This document shows positions 1 through 6,300 of a DNA stretch of 15,739 bases, piece after piece (positions within the stretch are counted from its first letter, which is position 1; each line of letters starts with the position of its first letter). Under the pieces are notes generated by a model that saw only the letters and a list, made by a program, of their open reading frames with translations, made no database searches and was not told the DNA's origin. The translations under genes and the position numbers were made by a program. Origin of the DNA: Gordonia westfalica (GTDB lineage: Bacteria; Actinomycetota; Actinomycetes; Mycobacteriales; Mycobacteriaceae); the NCBI RefSeq assembly GCF_900105725.1, contig NZ_FNLM01000031.1:1-15739 (forward strand), read 5' to 3'.

Positions 1-318
1 TCCACGACCGTCTCAGAAGACCCTGCCCGATTCGGGAGGGTTTCGTATCGGCGGCCCACGGGATCGCTCACTGGATCGCGCTCGCATCCTTGTCGAACTG
101 TACGGCTCAACCCCCAAGGGCAGCCCGGACACGGCGTGGACTGAGCAATCGATCGGAACCATCGCGGACGGATTCCAGGCTGCATCCTCGGCGGCCCATG
201 GGCAGGCCTGTGGGTAACCGACTGGGTCATGAACAGCCTGGCCGACTATCCCAACCCGGACTATGAAAAGCATTCCCGGTTCCAGTTCACCGGGACACTC
301 TTCGTGCTCCGAACCTAA
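1..318 (+). CDS. Tail terminator protein, 3' part (frame broken)
   Basis: This is the C-terminal part of a small head-tail joining protein; the start lies before the window. It reads in frame 2 from the start to about 185, giving RIGGPRDRSLDRARILVEL, then in frame 1 to the TAA at 316-318, giving HSRFQFTGTLFVLRT. The change fits one missing base near 180-195; joined, the parts run from a conserved arginine/glycine segment into a Trp-rich stretch and an aromatic beta-strand end. The first 40 bases also make sense in frame 1 (STTVSEDPARF), so another slip near 40-50 is likely. Tail terminators cap the tail tube, stop its polymerisation and bind the neck; they sit just before the major tail gene, as here. 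The call rests on position and the shape of the C-terminus, and a neck or tail-completion protein is possible. Confidence 0.6.
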
Positions 319-380
319 AGTCTCCTAACTGAATAACCCTTTCGCGGCTCCTGGTCACCTCGCCTGAAAGGGGCAAAACA

Positions 381-972
381 ATGGCAGTCGAACACTCTTA
401 CGTGGCGCAGTCGCTCGACGGCGGCGTCTACTGGCGGGCACCTCTGGGTACCACGCTTCCCACCGCTCCGGTCGAGTCGCCGGAAGACCTGAACGCCGCG
501 TTCGAGGACCACGGAACCGCGGCGGTCGACGGCCTGTCGGTCGGCATCACCCGCACCTCGAACACCGTCAAGGACTTCGACGGTGGCGACTACGTCGATG
601 TGCAGACCGAGTACGGCACCAGCTTCAAGATCAAGCTGCTCGACGTCGACCTGCCGTCGGTGAAGCGGACCGTCGCAGGTGACGACAACGTCACCCTCAT
701 CCCCGCTGCCGGCGGCAAGGGGCAGCGCTACCACGTCCGCCACAACTCGTCGCAGCTTCCGCTGTCGGCCACGTGTTCGCCACGAAGTGCGGCAAGAAGT
801 TCAAGACGTACGTCGTGGAGAAGGGCCGCGTCTCGGAGATCGCGGAGTGGAAGGACGAGTCGCAGGACGCGTCGGCGTGGAGTTGACGATCCGAGCGTTC
901 CGCAACTCCAACGGCGACTACGTCGACGAGTTCGGCGACGTGGACGGCATCGCCGCCACTTCGGGTAGCTGA
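381..972 (+). CDS. Major tail (tube) protein
   Basis: The product is the subunit that stacks in rings to form the tail tube. The ATG at 381 follows an AAAGGGG ribosome site by six bases, and the protein starts MAVEHSYVAQSLDGGVYW. The frame is 0 to about 760, then 2 (VGHVFATKCGKKFKTYVVEK), then 1 from about 880 (VELTIRAFRNSNGDYVDEFG) to the TGA at 970-972. With one base restored at each of two sites the protein is 197 residues, normal for the tube proteins of actinobacterial siphophages. The acidic, Gly- and Thr-rich beta-type composition, the lack of membrane segments and the place between the tail terminator and the assembly chaperone support the call. A strong hairpin follows the stop and probably keeps expression of this abundant protein above that of the next genes. 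Confidence 0.82.
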
Positions 973-980
973 CCCGTCTT

Positions 981-1008
981 GCCCGGGGAGGTATCTAGCT
1001 CCCCGGGC
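981..1008 (+). terminator. Hairpin terminator after the major tail gene
   Basis: A ten-base-pair perfect stem (GCCCGGGGAG at 981-990 with CTCCCCGGGC at 999-1008) closes an eight-base loop, starting eight bases after the major tail stop codon. No U-run follows (the next bases are ACACAATC), as is common for actinobacterial terminators. It may be only partly efficient, since the chaperone and tape measure genes downstream need some read-through. Confidence 0.7.
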
Positions 1009-1018
1009 ACACAATCTC

Positions 1019-1127
1019 GGCCTGGCGAAGGGGTGTCATGTTGTCCCTGACCAGGAGCCGCGTCCTTTTGCCAGGCCGGGGCTGCTCCTGGTTGAAGTTC
1101 TATCCCAATGTTGAAAGGTTCCTGGTC
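1019..1127 (+). promoter_or_regulatory. Structured leader of the tail assembly chaperone gene
   Basis: The 125-base non-coding gap holds nested and interleaved inverted repeats. GGCCTGGC (1019-1026) pairs with GCCAGGCC (1070-1077). ACCAGGAGC (1050-1058) pairs with GCTCCTGGT (1084-1092). GACCAGGA (1049-1056) can instead pair with TCCTGGTC (1120-1127), six bases before the ATG at 1133. The first two pairs interleave, so an RNA pseudoknot is possible, and the second and third exclude each other. The only Shine-Dalgarno-like run, GAAAGG at 1113-1118, lies 14 bases from the ATG, which is far. This suggests translational control or attenuation; it is an inference from sequence alone. Confidence 0.45.
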
Positions 1128-1132
1128 AAACC

Positions 1133-1563
1133 ATGTCTGTTCCCGAAGGCTACGCAGTAGCCCCCTCGTCCGACGATCACCTGTTGAAGTTCGCCGTCCC
1201 CATCCCCGGGCGCGATCCGGTACTGGTGTCGATGCCGCCGCGCAAGTGGATGGACCCCGCCGAGATCAAGAAGTACCAGGACTGGATCACCCCGTTCGGG
1301 GAAGCGGATGTGAAGATCGCCGAATGGGCGAACAGCCTCAACAGCGCGGAGAAGACGCTGCCGCGCCCGGTCGACGCAGAGGAAACCCTGAAGGGTTTCG
1401 AGGAGAAGGAAGTCACCCTCCGGTGGCTCAAGCCGTACGTGTCGGCTGCCGAGTACAAGCTCCTGATGACGAAGATCCCTGAGGGCACCATCCAGTGGAT
1501 CAAGAAGCAGCTCGAAGATCCTGACATCACAGTGGGGGAATCTTCGGCCTCCGCGACTCCTAG
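1133..1563 (+). CDS. Tail assembly chaperone, short (unshifted) form
   Basis: This is the gpG-like chaperone that coats the tape measure protein and recruits tube subunits. It starts MSVPEGYAVAPSSDDHLLKF and is rich in charged and proline residues. As printed, the frame runs on past 1563, but this is an artefact. The CC at 1559-1560 probably stands for CCC, because the long form also needs a base there (see the next entry). With that C restored, the zero frame reads GESSASATP and stops at the TAG now at 1561-1563, giving 143 residues. A short, Ser/Ala/Thr-rich end just past a slippery site is the usual layout of these genes. The Shine-Dalgarno is weak and distant, so the start is chosen on protein content. 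Confidence 0.72.
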
Positions 1564-1939
1564 ACGAGCACGGGAGGCCATCGAGTACGACCTGATTTCC
1601 CGCGGCCTCAGGTTGCGGGATCTCGGGAAGCCCTGGTTTTCATGGACTGACCTGCGGCTATTGTCCGCAGGGCTCGCACAGACCACGCAATGGAGCTGTT
1701 CCGGGCATGGAATCCTGACACTTGCTGTGGTCTGATCCGTCTGTGATGCTCTTGTCGGAGGTGGCGACGATCGTTTCCGACCTCCGATACATGCAGGCGT
1801 TGACCACGTTTAACGAAGTGCCTGAGATCTACTTCCCGCCCGGTATGGGCCGCCTCGGGATGACGCTGCCGAAGCTACCGAGGGCGAAGGTCCCAGCGAG
1901 GCTGAGAAGGCTCGGGCGGTCGCGGCGTCGATGCGCTAG
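1133..1939 (+). CDS. Tail assembly chaperone, -1 frameshifted long form
   Basis: This is the gpGT-like fusion made when a fraction of ribosomes slip back one base. After slipping at GGGGGAA (1534-1540) the product continues GIFGLRDS, then, with a base restored near 1560 and 1573, LDEHGEAIEYDLISRGLRL. Three further restored bases (about 1684, 1718 and 1855) join HAMELFRAWNPDT, WSDPSVMLLSEVATIVSDLR and an acidic tail ending ARAVAASMR at the TAG 1937-1939. The result is 270 residues. The segment ISRGLRLRDLGKPWFSWTDL resembles the T-domain of actinophage chaperones, which contacts the tape measure protein. The stop codon overlaps, inside a CTAG palindrome, the stop of the minus-strand lipoprotein gene. 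Normally the tape measure follows at once; here 1.38 kb of accessory DNA intervenes. Confidence 0.75.
1534..1540 (+). promoter_or_regulatory. Programmed -1 ribosomal frameshift site GGGGGAA
   Basis: In the zero frame the ribosome reads GTG GGG GAA; the preceding G lets the P-site glycine tRNA re-pair perfectly one base back on GGG. The site is about 23 bases before the reconstructed stop of the short form, and the -1 frame leads directly into the conserved downstream domain. Both the heptamer and its placement are typical of siphophage tail chaperone genes. Confidence 0.72.
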
Positions 1940-2405
1940 ATATCACCGGACTTCACTAGTTCGCCGCCGAACTGTCCCGCAATCTGGCCTGCCATGACCG
2001 CGTTCTGGTCGAGGCTGATCAGCCAGGTTGGTCCCGTTACGTAGTAGTGGCGATCGCCAGTGATGTCTCCCGTGATGTCAGAGTGCTTTACCGATGCAGC
2101 GATTCCCTTCGAGGCGAGGTCTTCTGAGAACCACACACTCAGTCGAGCTTCGGCCGTTGGGGTTAGTGGGCACGATCCGTGCTCAGCCTTCGGCCCCGAG
2201 GTTGCGTCAGTAACCAGGCATGGGAGCCGGCTGAAGTTAGTCCGGCCGCGAGTTGACTCACTGACGTGTACGCACCTGCGACTGCAGGGCAGGTGCGGAG
2301 GCCGACGATGTCGCAGGAGCCTTACCGGCCTCGGGCTTCGGTCGCTGCACCCAGAGGCGGCGAGGGCGAATGCGATTACTGGATGGCAATGCATGCACGT
2401 TTCAT
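1936..2405 (-). CDS. Minus-strand phage lipoprotein (possible superinfection-exclusion protein)
   Basis: This gene runs against all its neighbours. The ATG at 2405-2403 opens a lipoprotein signal: MKRACIAI, then after one restored C, PVIAFALAASGC, with positively charged residues, a hydrophobic core and a lipidation cysteine at about residue 20. A Ser/Ala/Pro linker follows (PEAGKAPATSSASAPALQSQ), then a folded domain with SQLAAGLTSAGSHAW, TAEARLSVWFSEDLASKG and HYYVTGPTWLISLDQ, ending at the TAG 1938-1936. Four single-base restorations (near 2380, 2334, 2271 and 2210) give exactly 157 residues. I do not recognise the domain family. The product should be anchored on the outer face of the cytoplasmic membrane. 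A promoter-like TTATCCTGT box sits four bases before the ATG. An isolated, self-promoted lipoprotein inside a tail operon fits a prophage-expressed 'moron'. The function is inferred from context, not from homology. Confidence 0.68.
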
Positions 2406-2409
2406 CTCG

Positions 2410-2418
2410 ACAGGATAA
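2410..2418 (-). promoter_or_regulatory. Promoter-like box for a leaderless lipoprotein mRNA
   Basis: On the minus strand TTATCCTGT is followed by four bases and the ATG. TATCCT fits the actinobacterial -10 pattern TANNNT, with a start site expected about seven bases on, at the ATG itself. There is no Shine-Dalgarno sequence, which agrees with a leaderless message. I see no convincing -35. The same nine bases occur at the same distance before the homing endonuclease gene at 11326. Confidence 0.45.
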
Positions 2419-2441
2419 GCCGTCAGTGCGACGACCCGAGA

Positions 2442-2447
2442 TAGAAT
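2442..2447 (+). promoter_or_regulatory. Candidate -10 box for the HNH gene
   Basis: TAGAAT matches the actinobacterial TANNNT -10 consensus. It lies seven bases before a stable hairpin and 74 bases before the GTG start of the HNH gene, and it is divergent from the lipoprotein promoter 25 bases away. There is no clear -35 element, so this is a candidate only. Confidence 0.35.
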
Positions 2448-2454
2448 GGAGCGA

Positions 2455-2484
2455 CCCCGGAGGTGCTACCAACACCAGCCGGGG
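2455..2484 (+). promoter_or_regulatory. 5'-UTR hairpin upstream of the HNH gene
   Basis: The element is a two-part stem: CCCCGG (2455-2460) with CCGGGG (2479-2484), enclosing GGTG (2462-2465) with CACC (2473-2476), around the loop CTACCAA, with a small asymmetric bulge. It lies between the candidate -10 box and the AGGAGG ribosome site and has no U-run. It could stabilise the message, limit read-in from upstream, or be part of the nuclease's mobile cassette. I have the impression that similar hairpins precede HNH genes in other actinophages, but I cannot check this here. Confidence 0.5.
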
Positions 2485-2521
2485 CCTAACCCACTCGCTT
2501 GAAGCACCAAGGAGGGCTGCC

Positions 2522-3228
2522 GTGAAGGCTACCCGAACCCGACGTCCATGTCCGACATGTGGATCACCCATCGACCGAGGTCCCGGACAGCATGCGTACT
2601 GCTCCGACGAATGTCGCCCCATCTGCGAGCACCCCACATGCGACCGCCCTACGCGGGGCATGCAGACGGTGTGCGACTCGCACCGGGTTCAGCTTGATCG
2701 CCACGGCGAACTCCGGCCGGACACGTGGTCGAAGGAATGGGTGTGCGTCGTTTGCGGGCAGGTGTCCCGAAGGGGTCGGGGCGCCGTAAGCACTGCTCGA
2801 GGGGCTGTCAGCAAACCGACTCTCGATACAACGGGCGTCGCCCAACGACGGCGAAATGTCGGCTATGCGGGCAGGACTTCTCCCTACAGCGGCGCACCGG
2901 GGCGAGGCTTCAGCGCACCGACACTCAGTGGTGCCGCACCTGCGGTAGAGAATCCCCCGAAGCGCGCCGATATCTGAAGTACGGAATCACCCCGGAGGAG
3001 TACGCGGCCGCGATGAATCGGGGCTGCGACATCTGCGGCGAGCGCGTGGGGGCGCTACATATCGACCATGACCACAGCTGCTGCCCTCCACGGAGTAAGC
3101 AGTGGCGAACCTGCGGGCAGTGCGTCCGCGGATTCCTCTGCGGATCGTGCAACCGCGGATTGGGCCTACTGAAGGATGACCCGAACGTGCTGCGAAGCGC
3201 GATCGAGTACCTCGGTCGAAAGGCCTAG
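2522..3228 (+). CDS. HNH endonuclease, endonuclease VII-like, with N-terminal zinc fingers
   Basis: A free-standing phage nuclease that probably cleaves DNA, either as a homing enzyme or on branched DNA. The GTG at 2522 follows a strong GGAGG by five bases. The N-terminal half holds several Cys pairs (CPTCGSP, CSDEC, CEHPTC, CVVC, KHCSRGC, CRLCGQDF, CRTCGRE) likely to bind zinc. The catalytic end has CDICGERVGALHIDHDH, then CVRGFLCGSCNRGLGLLKDD and AIEYLGRKA, the arrangement of the recombination endonuclease VII family (His-Asp-His core, CxxC zinc pairs). One frame change near 2755, from 2 to 1, is repaired by one base and restores VVCGRAGVPKGSGRRKHC; the total is 235 residues. A perfect terminator follows. 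Its place between chaperone and tape measure, with its own promoter, marks it as an insertion. Confidence 0.85.
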
Positions 3229-3253
3229 AAACAGCGCATACATACGGACTCAA

Positions 3254-3290
3254 CGAACACCCCTAAGGCCATGAGCCTCTGGGGTGTTCG
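3254..3290 (+). terminator. Terminator between the HNH and tape measure genes
   Basis: CGAACACCCC (3254-3263) pairs perfectly with GGGGTGTTCG (3281-3290), and an inner AGGC/GCCT stem (3266-3269 with 3275-3278) extends it. TCATTTCT follows, a modest T-rich tail. It should end transcription of the HNH unit and lower read-through into the tape measure gene, which has a ribosome site but no visible promoter in the 33 bases between. Confidence 0.8.
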
Positions 3291-3323
3291 TCATTTCTGG
3301 CGGCAAGCAAAGGGGGTGGCAGC

Positions 3324-6300
3324 GTGGCCACGGAGCTAGGTGTTGCCTACATTTCCATCGTTCCAGAGACGAGCCGTATCGCTCCTGGCATCCGTAACGC
3401 GCTCAATGGTGCTGAACGCGGCGCTGGTGACACTGGGCGTCGCATGGGTCACACGATGTCCACCGCCCTCGGCACGGCGCTGGGGATTGGCGTGTCGAAG
3501 GCGGCGGGCGCAGCATCGAAGGTGCTGCAGGATGCCCTGTCGGCAGGCTACAACCGGATCACCACCCTGGAGAAGGCGGACATCCAGTTCCGCAATATGG
3601 GGCTGTCGGCCGGTGACACGAAGCGTCAGCTTGCCGATCTGAATGACATCGTCACCGGCACCTCGACTTCGCTGGCTGATGCAGCGGCGGCAGCAGCGAT
3701 GCTGGGCGGTGCTGGCGTGGCGGCGGGCGACGACATGAACAACGCTGTGAAGGCGTTGGTGAACATCTCTGCGGCCTCTGGCGCCTCGGCGCAGGACATC
3801 GGCCTCGTGATGATGCAGATCAAGGCGTCGGGCAAGTTGATGGGCTCGGAGGCGTTGCAGCTGGCCCAGCGCGGCGTGCCGATCTATGACCTCATTGCGA
3901 AGTCGATCGGCAAGACGACTGCCGAGGTCCGCACCCTCGGCGAAGAGGGCAAGATCTCGTTCGACCAGGTCGTCACGGCGATCAACCAGGGCACCGGCAA
4001 CCTCGCGAAGGAGATGGGCGAGACCCTTCCCGCGAAGCTCGCCAACTTCCGGACCGCGATGGGCCGCCTGTCGGCTGCGGGCATGGAGCCGTTCCTTCTC
4101 CGCGCCAAGGGCGGCGTTGTCGGCCTGACCGAAGCAGTAAACGATCTCACCCCGAAGATGAAGGATTTCGCGCTCGCCGCGGACGCCAAGATCTTCGACC
4201 AGTGGGTGCCGCAGCTCAAGGGTCTGTATGCAACCCTCGAGGGCTCGGGAGCTCTTGATCGAGCGGCCGAAACCTTTACGGCGCTGTGGGATTCACTGAT
4301 GGAACTCGGTCCTGCAGCGCGTACGATTGGGGCGGCACTCGCGGAAGCGTCTGCGTCGCTCGGCGTCGGCGGCTGGCAGGTGTTCCTGGCGACGGTCCAG
4401 ACGGCGTCGGGGATTCTGCAAGGACTCGCCCCGGTGCTTCAGACTGTCGGCGATCTCATGGAGGCGCATCCGGGTTACGTCACCGCAGCGCTCGCGGCGT
4501 GGTTGGCGTTCCGAACCGTGCCCGCAATCCTGGGGCGCGTCACGACGGCGCTCGGCCCGATGCATACGGGAATCAGTCGTGTCGGAACGGCGTTCGGCGG
4601 TGTGCGTCCGGCAATCGGCAACTTCACCGACGCCTATCGGACCTCGCTTGGCTACATCCGGCAGGCGAACCCGCAGCTCTCGACGGCCGGCGCCCATATC
4701 CGCGTCCTTGGTGCCAACGCGGGAATGGCCGCTTCCGGCGGACTCAGCGCACTACGTGGGGCGGCCGGTGGACTGTCTGCGGCATTGGGCGGCCCTTTGA
4801 ATATCGCGCTCATGGCTGGTGCCGCATATCTGATGATGGGCGCGCAGGCTCACGCCGATGCGACGCAGAAGGCGAAGGCTCAGTCGCAGGCGGTGAAGGA
4901 GCTTGCGGAGTCCCAGAGGCTGATGGGTGCCGCTTTCCGTGAGTCCCGCGGTGCCATGAACGATGACACCTGGGCCAAGGCTGCGGAACAGGTTGGGGCG
5001 TACCAGAAGACGCTGAGCACTGCCGCCGATCAGCACAAGTCGACGTGGGAACAGCTCAAAGAGGTCGGCGGCCTCTTCAAGATGGCATCCGGCTCGAACG
5101 AAGTGCTGAATGAGAACGCCGAGCGAGCCATGGCGGCTGAAAAGGCGATCCGCGATCTCGGGATGTCCAACGAAGAAGTCGCCCGCTCTCTGTACGGCTC
5201 CGACGGACAGTGGAAGCTGCTTGGTGACCGACTTGCCGCCACTGGCGAGGGCGGCATCATGGCGGCGGGCCAGCTCTCGAAGATCCGTGATGAGTTCATG
5301 CGCCAGCGCGAGGCGGCTGGGCGCGTGGCGCCTGGCGTCTCCGAACTCGGCGAGGCAATGCGCGTCCTGGGCGACAAGACGTCGACCGCGGCGGAGAAGA
5401 CACGGGCGCTGAAGTCGGCGCTCGATGCGTTGAACCCCGCCCGCACTGAGGGTGAGGCGATTGCCCGTCACAACGACGTGATGCGTCAGGTTGCTGACTC
5501 GACCAAGGAGGCTATCAACCAGTCTGAGGGGTTCGGTGCGGCGCTCCTGAGTCAGAAGCTGGGCATCGACACGGCAACGAAGAATGGTGCTGCGCTCCGG
5601 CAATCGCTGGTGGACATTGTGGACGCCACAACTGATGCTGCCGCGTCGGGTGCTGATATGACGGAGCGGAATCGTCAGAACCAGGAGGCTCTCGCCCAGT
5701 TGGCGCGGCAGTATGGCCTGACTGGTGAGCAGATCCGTGCCGCTGCAGACAAACTCGGTCTTGATGACGTCGAAGTGACGGTGGCCTGAAGGGTGCCCCT
5801 GAGGCGGTCCAGCAATTGGCGGCGATCTCCGCCAAGTGGAATGACATGCCGACCCAGAAGACGATGACGATCGACAGTTCGGCGGTTACCAAGGAGACGC
5901 AGGGTCTGCTGGAGCGGCTGGGTGCGACGGTTGAGCGGATTCCGAACACCAATCAGGTGAAGATCACTGCGGATGATGCGGATGCTCGGGCGAAGATTCT
6001 GATGGTTACGCAGAACATCGCCGTGCTGAATGCGCTGCGGGCGAACCCGAAGGTCGACCTCGACAAGGCTATGTTCGATCTGCGAAATAGTGAGGCCCGG
6101 GGAGCGCTTGAAGGCTGGATCGTACCGCTGTGTCGCCGGCTGCTGGGCTAGTTATTGACCAGTTGCTGCAGGCAAAGCCGTGTCGATGGAGCAGCTGAAT
6201 ACCCTCTCGCAGACCACCGCGAATCCAAGGTGGATATGGAGATCGCTGCGATTATGCAGAAGCTCGGTCTCATCAACACTGAGCTAGATCGGGCCGCCCG

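Noticed and set aside
315..743. A 142-codon minus-strand open frame opposite the major tail gene
   Set aside because: It is antisense to a clear tube protein gene, with no start signals and no recognisable features.
1722..1997. A separate gene for the segment beginning MLWSDPSVML
   Set aside because: It has no ribosome site and continues the chaperone T-domain once single bases are restored near 1684 and 1718; its last 45 codons are out of the true frame.
2406..2661. A longer minus-strand start for the lipoprotein reading through the HNH region
   Set aside because: The extension overlaps the HNH coding region and gives an Arg/Pro-rich sequence of no coding character, while the ATG at 2405 opens a textbook lipoprotein signal.
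2060..2977. A 305-codon open frame on the plus strand across the lipoprotein and HNH genes
   Set aside because: It starts opposite the lipoprotein and then reads the true HNH frame only from 2522 to about 2755. Only that part is real, with its own GTG and Shine-Dalgarno sequence.
4752..5603. A 283-codon open frame on the minus strand inside the tape measure gene
   Set aside because: It lies wholly opposite an unbroken, well-supported tape measure frame, is rich in Arg and Leu from antisense high-GC codons, and has no ribosome site.
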